Shown here: in pieces, positions 14,985-23,132 of the stretch
Position numbering within the stretch: position 1 is the stretch's first letter
Layout: each line of letters opens with the position of its first letter
Source of the DNA: Pseudoduganella violaceinigra DSM 15887
Lineage (GTDB): Bacteria; Pseudomonadota; Gammaproteobacteria; Burkholderiales; Burkholderiaceae_D
DNA length: 64,000 nt
Direction of reading: 5' to 3'
NCBI RefSeq assembly: GCF_000425385.1
Contig: NZ_KE384360.1
Span: 192,196-256,195, forward strand
The notes under the pieces: model-generated
The model's database searches: none
The model's input: the letters and a program-made list of their open reading frames with translations, nothing else
Told to the model about the DNA's origin: nothing
Position numbers and translations under genes: made by a program

Positions 14985-17222
14985 ATGAGTCAGTTCCAGC
15001 TAACCGTCCGTATTGAAGGCATGAGTTGCGCATCCTGCGTGCGCCGCGTCGAAAAGGCGCTGGCGACCGTGCCGGGCGTGGCGCATGCCGCCGTCAACCT
15101 GGCAACCGAGACCGCGCGCGTCGATTCCGACGCTCCGGTGGCGTTTGCAAGTCTGCAGCAAGCCATCGGCAAGGCCGGCTATAAGGCGAGCGCGCTTGAG
15201 GCGCCGGCCGACGACGCGGCGCCGCGTATCCCGGAAGGCTGGGCGGTGGTCCTGGCCGCCGCATTGTCGCTGCCGCTGGTGGTACCAATGGCGGCGGATT
15301 GGTTTGGCGTCCACCTGATGCTGCCTGCCTGGCTGCAATGGCTGCTGGCGACGCCGGTGCAGTTCGTGTTCGGGGCACGCTTCTATCGCGCCGGATGGAA
15401 GGCGCTGCGGGCACGCGCCGGCAATATGGATTTGCTGGTGGCCTTGGGGACCTCGGCTGCCTACGGTTTGAGCGTCTACCTGGCGCTGGCGCTGGCGCCG
15501 TCGCAGGAAATGGCCCACCTTTATTTTGAGGCGTCGGCGGTGGTACTGACGCTGGTCCTGCTTGGCAAGTGGCTGGAAGCGAGGGCCAAGCGCCAGACGG
15601 CTTCGGCCATCCGCGCCCTGCAGGACCTGCGCCCGGTGACGGCGCGCGTGCGGCGCGAGGGCGAGTCCGATGCCGATTTGCCGATAGGGCAGGTGCGCGT
15701 CGGCGATATCGTGGTGATCCGCGCGGGAGAACGCGTGGCCGTGGACGGCGAGGTGGTGGACGGCGCCAGCCATGTCGACGAATCGCTGATTACCGGCGAA
15801 AGCCTGCCGGTTGCCAAGCATGCCGGCGACCGCGTGACGGGAGGGGCGATCAACGGCGAGGGCCTGCTGCTGGTGCGCACCAGCGCGACCGGCGCCGAGA
15901 CCATGTTGTCGCGCATCATACGCCTGGTGGAGGACGCGCAATCGGCCAAGGCGCCGGTGCAGAAGCTGGTCGATAAGGTGGCTGCGGTATTTGTACCGGT
16001 GGTGCTGGCGCTCGCCTTGCTGACGCTGGCCGGCTGGTGGCTGGCAAGCGGGAATATCGAGCAGGCGGTGATCAATGCGGTGGTGGTGATGGTGATCGCC
16101 TGCCCATGCGCTCTGGGTCTGGCCACGCCGGCGGCGATCATGGCCGGTACCGGTGTCGCGGCCCGGCATGGCATCTTGATCAAGGATGCCGAGGCGCTGG
16201 AGATGGCGCGGCAGGTGGATACCGTGGTGTTCGACAAGACCGGCACCCTGACCCAGGGTAAGCCGGTGCTGGCGCAGCTGCTGCCGAATGGCGTATCTGC
16301 CTCGCGCGCCTTGCAGCTGGCGGCCGCGATCCAGCGCGGCAGTGAGCATTCGCTCGCGCGCGCGGTCCTGGAGGCGGAGGCTGCCGCCAAGGATGCGCCG
16401 GCGGCGCTGACGGCAAGCGCGGTGACGACCCTGGCGGCAAGCGCGGTGACGACCCTGGCAGCAAGCGCGGTGACGACCCTGGCGGGTCGCGGCCTGGCTG
16501 CGGTGGTGGATGGCTGCGACCTGCTGCTTGGCAGCGGGCGCTTGATGACGGAGCGCGGCGTCGACTTGTCGCCGCTGCTGCAGCGCGCCGGCGAGCTGGA
16601 AGCCCAAGGCCACACGATTTCCTGGCTGGCCGATGCCAGCGCGGGCGGGGCCAGGCTGCTTGGCCTGCTGGCCTTCGCCGACCAGCCGAAGGCGCACGCC
16701 CGCGCCGCCGTCGAGCGCCTGCATGCACGCGGCATCTCCACGGTGATGCTGACCGGCGACAACCAGGGCAGCGCGCAAGCCGTGGCACAGGCACTTGGCA
16801 TCGGCCGGGTGGAAGCCAACCTGCTGCCCGCCGATAAAACCGCCGTCATCGCCAGACTGAAGGCCGAGGGCAGGCATGTAGCGATGGTTGGCGACGGTAT
16901 CAACGACGCGCCGGCGCTGGCTGCGGCCCACGTCGGCATCGCCATGGCCACCGGCACCGACGTCGCCATGAATGCGGCCGGGATTACCCTGATGCGCGGC
17001 GAGCCGTTGCTGGTGGCCGATGCCATCGACATCTCCCACCGCACATTCAGCAAGATCCGCCAGAACCTGTTCTGGGCCTTCATCTACAATGTGGCCGGGA
17101 TTCCGCTCGCTGCGCTCGGAATGCTGAATCCCTTGCTGGCGGGTGCCGCGATGGCATTCAGCTCCGTCAGCGTGATCAGTAACGCGCTTTTGCTGCGCCG
17201 TTGGCAACCTTCGAAGGAGTAG
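14985..17222 (+). CDS. copA: Cu(I)-exporting P1B-type ATPase
   Basis: A 745-residue copper efflux pump of the inner membrane. It has one N-terminal heavy-metal domain (GMSCASCVRRVEKAL), about eight membrane segments, the metal-binding CPC in VIACPCALGLATPAAI, the phosphorylation motif DKTGTLTQG near residue 420, and the hinge MVGDGINDAPALAAAHVGIA. The C-terminal membrane region carries YNVAGIPLAALGML, fitting Cu(+) specificity. A 24-bp repeat in the nucleotide-binding domain adds 24 residues just before GRGLAAVV. The MerR gene follows after 3 bp. Confidence 0.95.
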   Translation: MSQFQLTVRIEGMSCASCVRRVEKALATVPGVAHAAVNLATETARVDSDAPVAFASLQQAIGKAGYKASALEAPADDAAPRIPEGWAVVLAAALSLPLVVPMAADWFGVHLMLPAWLQWLLATPVQFVFGARFYRAGWKALRARAGNMDLLVALGTSAAYGLSVYLALALAPSQEMAHLYFEASAVVLTLVLLGKWLEARAKRQTASAIRALQDLRPVTARVRREGESDADLPIGQVRVGDIVVIRAGERVAVDGEVVDGASHVDESLITGESLPVAKHAGDRVTGGAINGEGLLLVRTSATGAETMLSRIIRLVEDAQSAKAPVQKLVDKVAAVFVPVVLALALLTLAGWWLASGNIEQAVINAVVVMVIACPCALGLATPAAIMAGTGVAARHGILIKDAEALEMARQVDTVVFDKTGTLTQGKPVLAQLLPNGVSASRALQLAAAIQRGSEHSLARAVLEAEAAAKDAPAALTASAVTTLAASAVTTLAASAVTTLAGRGLAAVVDGCDLLLGSGRLMTERGVDLSPLLQRAGELEAQGHTISWLADASAGGARLLGLLAFADQPKAHARAAVERLHARGISTVMLTGDNQGSAQAVAQALGIGRVEANLLPADKTAVIARLKAEGRHVAMVGDGINDAPALAAAHVGIAMATGTDVAMNAAGITLMRGEPLLVADAIDISHRTFSKIRQNLFWAFIYNVAGIPLAALGMLNPLLAGAAMAFSSVSVISNALLLRRWQPSKE
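16413..16484 (+). repeat. three in-frame copies of a 24-bp unit inside copA
   Basis: Three adjacent copies of a unit starting GCAAGCGCGGTGACGACCCT, differing at one base (last base G, A, G). Translated, they give three copies of an 8-residue ASAVTTLA-type unit in the N-domain. Near-identity points to recent slippage. Confidence 0.95.
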
Positions 17223-17225
17223 GCA

Positions 17226-17735
17226 ATGAATATCGGACAAGCCGCCGCGGCTTCCGGCGTCAGCGCAAAAATGATCCGCTATTACGAGAGCATCGGCCTG
17301 GTGCGCGAAACCGCGCGCACCGATAGCGGCTACCGCATCTACGGCGAGAACGACCTGCACACGCTGCGCTTCATCAAGCGCGCCCGCAACCTGGGATTTG
17401 CGCTGGAGCAGATCGGCGACTTGCTGTCCTTATGGCTGGACACCGGCCGCGCCAGCGCGGATGTGAAGACGATTGCGATGAGCCATGTGGATGAGCTGAA
17501 CCAGCGCATCGTGGAGCTGACGGAAATGCGCGATACGCTGGCCAGCCTGGCGAAAACCTGCCACGGCGACGACCGCCCGGATTGCCCGATCCTGCAGACG
17601 CTGGGCTCAGCGCAGGAACATGTACACGGTGAGCACTGCGCCCACCAGCACGACAAAGATGCGCATCAACTTAGGGGGAAGGCGATAGATCAGCCACGAA
17701 CCCAGAAGCCCGCCCGCAATCCCACCCGCGCATAA
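17226..17735 (+). CDS. cueR: MerR-family Cu(I)-responsive regulator
   Basis: A copper-sensing activator. The N-terminal winged helix NIGQAAAASGVSAKMIRYYE and the Arg/Tyr-rich TDSGYRIYGENDLHTLRFIK match CueR/HmrR, and the metal-binding loop C-HGDDRPD-C lies near residues 114-122. It should distort the 19-bp-spacer promoters of copA and copZ. Family members end about 10-15 residues after that loop. Here the frame continues for roughly 40 residues (His/Cys-rich, then Arg/Pro-rich) as antisense to the 3' end of the TauE/SafE gene, giving 169 residues and a 129-bp convergent overlap. Confidence 0.9.
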   Translation: MNIGQAAAASGVSAKMIRYYESIGLVRETARTDSGYRIYGENDLHTLRFIKRARNLGFALEQIGDLLSLWLDTGRASADVKTIAMSHVDELNQRIVELTEMRDTLASLAKTCHGDDRPDCPILQTLGSAQEHVHGEHCAHQHDKDAHQLRGKAIDQPRTQKPARNPTRA

Positions 17736-18353
17736 AGCCATGGCGGCCGGCCAGCTGATCATGCCGGAGAAGGCGAAGATCAGTGTAGCGGACGCATTCA
17801 TCGCCATCGCCAGCATATTCTTGGTGGCCGTGGCGGCGCGGATCTGCTGGCCGGCGATGGTCAGCGCCGCCAGCATCAGGAAGCCGATGCCGCCTCCGAA
17901 GTAGCCGCCGTAGATCGAAATACAGAACTGGACCACGGCCAGCATCCAGGTCGGCATGCTCGACGCCGCATGGAGCGGCTGGCGGCGGAAGGCGCCCCAG
18001 GCAAACATGCTGGTCGCGAACAGCACCAGCCAGGGCACCAGTCGGGCAAAGAACGTGGGCGGCGTGACCCACAGCAGGACGGCGCCCAGGATGCCGCCAA
18101 CGATGCTGATCGCAAACAGGTGCCTGAACTTCAAGCCACTGACGCCTTTCGCCAGTTTGCGGCCCGCGACGGCGGACGTGGTCTGGCTGGGGAACATGGC
18201 GACCGTGGACGTCATGTTGGCAGCGACAGGATTCAGGCCCGCCAGCAGCAGGGCGGGGAAAGTGATGAAGGAACCGCCGCCGGCCAACGCATTCTGCGTG
18301 CCGGCGAAAAGTCCCGCTGCGGCGAGCAGCAATATGGTGTGGATCTCGGGCAT
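17607..18353 (-). CDS. TauE/SafE family permease
   Basis: A 248-residue protein with about eight membrane segments and the family signature LFAGTQNALAGGGSFITFP near residue 20, repeated in the second half (YGGYFGGGIGFLMLAALT). The family exports or imports sulfite, sulfoacetate and other small organic anions. I chose the ATG at 18353 (MPEIHT). The longer open frame adds a Pro-rich N-terminus that is antisense/out-of-frame to the azoreductase end and has no family match. It is co-oriented with azoR, 7 bp downstream. Substrate unknown. Confidence 0.85.
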   Translation of the reverse strand: MPEIHTILLLAAAGLFAGTQNALAGGGSFITFPALLLAGLNPVAANMTSTVAMFPSQTTSAVAGRKLAKGVSGLKFRHLFAISIVGGILGAVLLWVTPPTFFARLVPWLVLFATSMFAWGAFRRQPLHAASSMPTWMLAVVQFCISIYGGYFGGGIGFLMLAALTIAGQQIRAATATKNMLAMAMNASATLIFAFSGMISWPAAMALCAGGIAGGLLGSWLIYRLPPKLMRIFVVLVGAVLTVYMFLR

Positions 18354-18360
18354 CGGGCCA

Positions 18361-19068
18361 TTATAGCCAAGCTGCCCGAGTCTTGCCTGCGGCCATGCGG
18401 GCGGCGGCGATGGTCTCGGCGATCCGGTCGGTGGCGCGCTCTGCCCCGGTGATGGAGCGGGCCAGGCGCTCGTCGGCGAATTCGTCGTATTCGATGGCAG
18501 CACCGTAAGCGTCCGTCACGCCCAGGTAGCGAAATGCGCTGCGCACCGAGCCCTCCACATGGTTGATGCCTTCCAGCCGCTGACCGGGATCGTAGCCGTA
18601 GTCGCCGCGCGACGACAAGATCACCAGCTGCTTGCCCGCATCGGCCAGCAGCGGCCAATATGGCTCGCCGGGCCGGCTGCGGTCGAAGCCGAACGTCCGG
18701 CCAACGCGTACGATGTTGTCGAGCCAGGCCTTGAACTGGGCGGGCGGGCCGAAGTTATACATCGGTATTCCGGCGACGATGATGTCGGCCCGCAGCAATT
18801 CGTCGACCAGGGCATCGCTTTGCGCCAGCGCGTCCACCATCCAGGGTTCGCGCATCGCCGGCGGCGTAAAGGCCGCATGCACCCAGCTTCCGGTGACGGG
18901 CGCGGGCGGCTCGGCGCCGACATCGCGATAGATGACTTCAATTTCGCTATCGATGTGTCGATAGCGTTCGAGGAAGCGTGCCGTCAGGCGCCTGGTATGC
19001 GAACCGTGCGCCTGCGCGCCGGAGCTGCCCGGGCGCGCGCTTGAGTCGATATGCAGGATTGTGGTCAT
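18361..19068 (-). CDS. azoR: FMN-dependent NADH-azoreductase
   Basis: A 235-residue flavodoxin-like quinone/azo reductase. The N-terminal TTILHIDSSARPGSSGAQAH is the FMN phosphate loop; IPMYNFGPPAQFKAWLDNIV and SSRGDYGYDPG are the conserved flavin-contact segments. It reduces quinones and azo compounds with NAD(P)H and helps against thiol/electrophile stress. It is divergent from a LysR gene across 111 bp, the usual layout for LysR control, and followed by the TauE/SafE permease in the same direction. Confidence 0.88.
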   Translation of the reverse strand: MTTILHIDSSARPGSSGAQAHGSHTRRLTARFLERYRHIDSEIEVIYRDVGAEPPAPVTGSWVHAAFTPPAMREPWMVDALAQSDALVDELLRADIIVAGIPMYNFGPPAQFKAWLDNIVRVGRTFGFDRSRPGEPYWPLLADAGKQLVILSSRGDYGYDPGQRLEGINHVEGSVRSAFRYLGVTDAYGAAIEYDEFADERLARSITGAERATDRIAETIAAARMAAGKTRAAWL

Positions 19069-19160
19069 GAGTTTTACTCCATCAGGTTGCGATGGCTACA
19101 CTTTGCCCGCGCCGGAAAACTTCGACAAAGGATCATTTCTCACCGGATGGATGAACTCAA

Positions 19161-19184
19161 TTCATGTATAGTTATTAACATGAA
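19161..19184. promoter_or_regulatory. inverted repeat in the azoR-lysR divergent region
   Basis: TTCATGT (19161-19167) and ACATGAA (19178-19184) are a perfect 7-bp inverted repeat with a 10-bp spacer that covers the LysR start codon (19180). The T-rich/A-rich dyad and size fit a LysR-type binding site for autorepression and divergent activation. Confidence 0.55.
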
Positions 19185-20058
19185 ACGCCGCCTGCCATCT
19201 CTTTCCGCATTACGCAGCTTCGAAGCGGCCGCGCGCCTGCAAAGCTTCAAGCTCGCGGCCGAGGAGCTGTCGGTGAGCGCCACGTCGATCAGCCACCAGG
19301 TGCGCTCGCTGGAGGAGACACTGGAGGTGCAGCTGTTCCTGCGCAAGACCCGCGCCGTAGAGCTGACCGAGGAAGGGCGCATCCTGCTGCAGGCCACCGG
19401 CAGCGGCTTCGATGCCATCGCCGCCGGTGTCGAACGCCTCAGGCGCGAACGGCGCCGCACGGTCACTTTGTCGACCACGCCGTCTTTCGCTGCACGCTGG
19501 CTGGTGCCGCGGCTGGCCGGCTTCAACGCTGTTCACCGCGACATTGTGTTGAACGTCCAGGCCAGCAATCATCCGGTCGACCTGGCCGGTGGCGCGGCCG
19601 ACCTGGCGGTGCGCGGCGGCACGGGCCATTTCCCCGGGCTGCAGGTGCAGCGCCTGATGCGGGCCGGTTTTGCCCCGGTGGCGAGTCCGCGCCTGAAGTT
19701 GCGCAAAGCCGGCGATGTGGCGCGCCACCCCTTGATTCACTTCGACTGGCAGCGGGGCTTCAAGGGCGCGCTGACATGGGATAAATGGGCGAAGGCGGCC
19801 GGGGTCGCGCTGGACGCCGCTAGCGGCGCGCGCTTTTCGGAGGAGTCGCACGCGGTGCAGGCCGCCATCGCAGGGCAGGGTGTGGTGCTGACCGCCTTGC
19901 CCCTGGTGCGCGATGAAATCGGCATGGGACTGCTGGAGGCGCCGGTTGGCCCGGTGCTCGGCGGATTCGATTTTTATGTCGTGCGTCCGGGAGGCAGCGA
20001 ACCGCGCGCAGAAGTACGCGCCGTCGAAGACTGGCTGCTGGCGCAGGAGGAGCAATGA
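19180..20058 (+). CDS. LysR-family regulator, GcvA-like
   Basis: A 292-residue LTTR. The HTH (LPSLSALRSFEAAARLQSFK, then SATSISHQVRSLEETL) is of the GcvA/AmpR-like subgroup, followed by the periplasmic-binding-like sensor domain (TLSTTPSFAARWLVPRLAGF). The ATG at 19180 is chosen because the HTH begins there; the longer frame from 19051 reads through the promoter region. It is divergent from azoR, which it likely regulates, and overlaps the GST gene downstream by a few bases (ATGATG). Confidence 0.88.
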   Translation: MKRRLPSLSALRSFEAAARLQSFKLAAEELSVSATSISHQVRSLEETLEVQLFLRKTRAVELTEEGRILLQATGSGFDAIAAGVERLRRERRRTVTLSTTPSFAARWLVPRLAGFNAVHRDIVLNVQASNHPVDLAGGAADLAVRGGTGHFPGLQVQRLMRAGFAPVASPRLKLRKAGDVARHPLIHFDWQRGFKGALTWDKWAKAAGVALDAASGARFSEESHAVQAAIAGQGVVLTALPLVRDEIGMGLLEAPVGPVLGGFDFYVVRPGGSEPRAEVRAVEDWLLAQEEQ

Positions 20059-20801
20059 TGGAGCCATACAAGCTTTACTACTGGCCAACGATCCAAGGCC
20101 GCGGCGAATTCGTTCGCCTGGCGCTGGAGGAGGCCGGTGTGCCATACATCGATGTGGCGCGGGGCAAGGGCGGCATGAAGGAAATGAACGCGGTGATCGC
20201 GGGCGGTCGCGACGAGCGGGCCGCATTTGCGCCGCCGGTACTGCGGGCGGGGGAACTGCTGGTTGGGCAGACCGCGAATATCTTGCTGTTCCTCGGCGCG
20301 CGCCACAAGCTGGCGCCGCGCTCGGAAGCCGGCCGGCTGTGGTGCAACCAGCTGCAGCTGACCATTGCCGACGTGGTCGGCGAGGCGCACGACACGCACC
20401 ACCCGATTTCGGTCAACCAGTATTACGAGGAGCAGGCGCGCGAGGCGAAAGCCAGGTCGCGCGATTTCGTCACGGAGCGGATCCCGAAATACCTCGACTA
20501 CTTCGCATCGGTTTTGCAGGCCAATCCGGGACGCGGCGGCTGGATGGTGGGCTCGCGCATCAGCTATGTCGACCTGTCGCTGTTCCAGCTGCTGGACGGC
20601 CTGCGCTACGCCTTCCCCAAAGCCATGGCGGGCTATCAAGGCCGCTGGCCGGGGCTGGAGCGGCTGGCGGCAAAGGTGGCGGCACGCCCCAGGATTGCCG
20701 CCTACCTGGGCTCAAAACGCCGTCTCTCGAACAACGAGGACGACGTGTTCCGGCATTACCCGGAGCTGGAACAGGGCGTGCGTGTCAAACCGCGCGGGTG
20801 A
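20055..20801 (+). CDS. glutathione S-transferase, sigma/alpha-like
   Basis: A 248-residue GST: YKLYYWPTIQGRGEFVRLAL at the N-terminus, with a Tyr and a GRGE turn as in sigma/alpha-type enzymes, and QTANILLFLG as the glutathione-contact turn. A helical domain with GWMVGSRISYVDLSLFQLL (N-capping box) follows. It overlaps the LysR stop (ATGATGGAG), so it is co-translated and probably under the same electrophile-stress control as azoR. Its end overlaps copZ on the other strand by 17 bp. Confidence 0.82.
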   Translation: MMEPYKLYYWPTIQGRGEFVRLALEEAGVPYIDVARGKGGMKEMNAVIAGGRDERAAFAPPVLRAGELLVGQTANILLFLGARHKLAPRSEAGRLWCNQLQLTIADVVGEAHDTHHPISVNQYYEEQAREAKARSRDFVTERIPKYLDYFASVLQANPGRGGWMVGSRISYVDLSLFQLLDGLRYAFPKAMAGYQGRWPGLERLAAKVAARPRIAAYLGSKRRLSNNEDDVFRHYPELEQGVRVKPRG

Positions 20802-20985
20802 CGGGATAGCCGGCATCCGCGATGGCGGCCTTGATCGGCTCCAGCGCGGAAGCCGAGTTGACCTTGACGTGCTTGCCCTTCAGGTCCACCTCGACAAAGG
20901 CGGCAGGATCGACGGCATGCACGGCTTCCGTCACGGCCGATACGCAATGGCCGCAAGTCATATTTTCTACAGTCAGTTCATACAT
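20785..20985 (-). CDS. copZ: copper chaperone, heavy-metal-associated domain
   Basis: A 66-residue HMA-fold protein: YELTVENMTCGHCVSAVTEA carries the MxCxxC metal site near residues 9-14. It carries Cu(I) to CopA. The start at 20985 is fixed by the HMA fold; a longer open frame upstream (to 21192) is antisense to the lipoprotein gene and lacks any family match. GGAA lies 6-9 nt upstream. A promoter with CueR architecture lies at 21017-21047. Confidence 0.92.
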   Translation of the reverse strand: MYELTVENMTCGHCVSAVTEAVHAVDPAAFVEVDLKGKHVKVNSASALEPIKAAIADAGYPVTRAV

Positions 20986-21004
20986 TTGGAGTTCCTTTCG
21001 TCTT

Positions 21005-21850
21005 ATGGATAAACGTACTTTAATCCTTTCCACCATTGTAAAGTCAAGCGTGCTGGCGCTGCTTTTGCTGCAGGGTTGTTCCAGGCATGCTGAGTATGCG
21101 GCAGCCGCGGCGCCGGCCCATAAAATGTACGATGCCGCCGCACCTGCGGCTGCTCCCGCCGCAAATGCGGAGCCCGAGTCGCCGCGCGGCAAGTTTCTCG
21201 CCTATGAGCATTCCCTCACGGTTGACGTCCCCGAGGGCGGCGTCAAGCCGCTGTTGGACAAGTTGGTCGCGGCCTGCCAGGCCGACGCTGCGAACCAATG
21301 CACGCTGCTGTCCTCCGGTGTGCAAGGCGGCCGGGACTCCAGTGCGGCCATCCGCGTCCGTATCAAGCGCCCTGGCGTGGAGACAATGATTTCGCTGGCG
21401 GCGGCGGGAGGCGAAGTTGCGTCGCGCAATACATCAGCGGAAGACCTGGAAGGGCCGATCCGCGATAATGCCAAGCGCCTCGAGATGCTGCGTTCTTACC
21501 GCGAGAAGCTGCTGGCGCTGGAGGCCAAGGTGGGCAACAACGCCGAAGCGCTGATCAAGCTGTCGCAGGAACTGGCGACGGCACAGAGCGAACTGGAATC
21601 GGCCACCGGCGTCGAAGCGCGCCTGATGGAGCGGGTCAATATGGACTTGCTGAACATCGCCATCCAGTCCCGTACCCAGCGCGGCTTCTGGTCGCCGGTC
21701 AGTCATTCCATGAGCGACTTTGCCAGCAACCTCTCGCAAGGCATTGCCAGCGCGATCACCGGCGTGGCCTATATGCTGCCCTGGGTGCTGATCCTGTTCG
21801 CGCTCGGCTTTGTGATTCGCAAGGTTTGGAGGAGGGCGCGCCGGAAATGA
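21005..21850 (+). CDS. DUF4349-type lipoprotein with coiled coil and C-terminal membrane anchor
   Basis: A 281-residue protein with a lipobox (LALLLLQGC, Cys near residue 24), an Ala-rich linker, a DUF4349-like domain (about 70-250; EHSLTVDVPEGGVKPLLDKL) including a coiled coil (about 155-205; LEMLRSYREKLLALEAKVGN), and a membrane segment near the end (AYMLPWVLILFALGFVIRKV) with a basic tail. DUF4349 proteins are envelope proteins of unclear role. It overlaps the ATP-grasp gene by ATGA. Its first codons carry the antisense copZ promoter. Confidence 0.75.
   Translation: MDKRTLILSTIVKSSVLALLLLQGCSRHAEYAAAAAPAHKMYDAAAPAAAPAANAEPESPRGKFLAYEHSLTVDVPEGGVKPLLDKLVAACQADAANQCTLLSSGVQGGRDSSAAIRVRIKRPGVETMISLAAAGGEVASRNTSAEDLEGPIRDNAKRLEMLRSYREKLLALEAKVGNNAEALIKLSQELATAQSELESATGVEARLMERVNMDLLNIAIQSRTQRGFWSPVSHSMSDFASNLSQGIASAITGVAYMLPWVLILFALGFVIRKVWRRARRK
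21017..21047 (-). promoter_or_regulatory. CueR-type promoter of copZ
   Basis: On the minus strand: TTGACT, a 19-bp spacer holding an imperfect dyad (CTTTAC-N6-GGAAAG), then TAAAGT. Spacing is identical to the copA promoter at 14924-14954. The predicted start is about 25 nt before the copZ ATG; the element sits inside the 5' end of the DUF4349 gene. Confidence 0.65.
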
Positions 21851-22713
21851 AGCACAAGGTCAAGTGGCTGGTACAGAAGGAAGGGTTTGCCATGGCGAAC
21901 CGCATCGAAACCATAGCGTTGCTGGAACGGCTCGGATTCGCCTTCGGCAATTTTGGCATCCTTCCCTCGTCGTCGGCCATTCTGAATCTTGCAGCGAACT
22001 TGCAGGATCCGGAGGAGCGTTACATTATCCGGGGCGGGACTCGGCTTCACGCCATCCTGAGCGCCGCCGAAGATCCGGCAGTGTTGGGTGAGGACCTGAC
22101 TTCAGCCCAGCTGGCACAAGCTGCGCAATATATAAAACAGCTTCGGCTGGGTGTTTTTTATGACGAGAAAAAGTTCGACCAGGCGCATTATTCGGGACTC
22201 GGACTGCCGCTTTTGAATGCCGACGCGAAAATGTACCCGATCGAAAGCAATCTTGCGCAAGTGTTCGACAGGGACATGTTCATCAAGCCTAGCAAGGATG
22301 AAAAGGCCTTCGACGCGGGCATTCTGGCTGCGGGGCAGACAATCGAGGGATTCATTGCATCGCAGCCCCAAGCGCGCAACTGGCGCGAGGAAATGGCAGT
22401 CATTGCCCCTTGTAAGACGATCATCGCCGAATACCGGTTCTTCGTCGTCAACAGGGAGGTCGTCACCGGTTCGCTGTATCGCTTTGCCGGAAACGCAAAT
22501 TTCAGTGCCCATATTCCGGGCAATGTGATGGCGGCTGCGACCGAATTCGCGCCGCTATACCAGCCGCACGCGGTTTTCACGATGGATCTTGCAGAGACTC
22601 CCGATGGCATCCGTATTGTCGAGTACAACTGCTGGAACGCTTCGCGCATGTACGCAGCGGATGTTGCGACGATTTTCCACACGGTGCATGAGTTCATATC
22701 GCAGGAGAATTGA
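21847..22713 (+). CDS. ATP-grasp domain protein
   Basis: A 288-residue protein of the ATP-grasp type. DRDMFIKPSKDEKAFDAGIL is the nucleotide-binding Lys strand, EYRFFVVNREVVTGSLYRFA the central strands, and the end carries the Mg/ATP motif (GIRIVEYNCWNASRMYAADV; the E-x-N-x-W/N triad). ATP-grasp enzymes join a carboxylate to an amine or thiol through an acyl phosphate. It resembles the DUF4343 group, in which substrates are mostly unknown. It is coupled to the lipoprotein gene (ATGA) and to the VOC gene downstream. Confidence 0.75.
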   Translation: MKHKVKWLVQKEGFAMANRIETIALLERLGFAFGNFGILPSSSAILNLAANLQDPEERYIIRGGTRLHAILSAAEDPAVLGEDLTSAQLAQAAQYIKQLRLGVFYDEKKFDQAHYSGLGLPLLNADAKMYPIESNLAQVFDRDMFIKPSKDEKAFDAGILAAGQTIEGFIASQPQARNWREEMAVIAPCKTIIAEYRFFVVNREVVTGSLYRFAGNANFSAHIPGNVMAAATEFAPLYQPHAVFTMDLAETPDGIRIVEYNCWNASRMYAADVATIFHTVHEFISQEN

Positions 22714-23132
22714 TGAAGCAGTCCATCGTCCATATTGCCCTCGTCGTAAGAGATTACGACGAGGCGATCGATTTTTACGTCAACACGCTCGGTTTCGAGC
22801 TGCTGGACGACACTTATCAGCCGGAACAGGACAAGCGCTGGGTGGTGGTGGCGCCGCCCGGCGGTAGCGGGGCCACCATCCTGCTGGCGCGCGCGTCGAA
22901 GCCGGAGCAGGAACCCTTTGTCGGCAACCAGGCCGGCGGGCGCGTATTCCTGTTCTTGAATACGGACGACTTCTGGCGCGATTTTGAGCGACTGAAAGAA
23001 AAAGGCGTGCGGATCGTGCGTGAGCCGAAGCAGCAGGACTACGGCTTGGTTGCCGTCTTTGCCGACCTGTATGGCAACCTGTGGGACTTGCTGCAGCTGA
23101 ATCCTGACCATCCGATCGCCCGCCGTACATGA
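22713..23132 (+). CDS. VOC-family (glyoxalase-like) protein
   Basis: A 139-residue vicinal-oxygen-chelate protein with paired beta-alpha-beta-beta-beta units: IVHIALVVRDYDEAIDFYVN with GFELLDD, then VAVFADLYGNLWDLLQ carrying the C-terminal metal-ligand region. The His of VHIALVV and Glu/Asp positions fit a metal site. Function could be a dioxygenase, glyoxalase or resistance protein; no closer call is possible. The ATG overlaps the ATP-grasp stop by one base and follows CAGGAG. Confidence 0.8.
   Translation: MKQSIVHIALVVRDYDEAIDFYVNTLGFELLDDTYQPEQDKRWVVVAPPGGSGATILLARASKPEQEPFVGNQAGGRVFLFLNTDDFWRDFERLKEKGVRIVREPKQQDYGLVAVFADLYGNLWDLLQLNPDHPIARRT

Noticed and set aside
15000..17360. 786-codon open frame opposite copA
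   Set aside because: Gln/His/Arg-rich translation typical of antisense frames in GC-rich DNA; copA on the plus strand has every family motif.
18354..18503. 50-residue Pro-rich extension of the TauE/SafE permease
   Set aside because: It overlaps the azoreductase coding end in another frame; the family starts at the ATG at 18353.
20986..21192. N-terminal extension of CopZ
   Set aside because: Ala-rich stretch is antisense to the lipoprotein gene, covers the copZ promoter and has no match in the small copper chaperone family.
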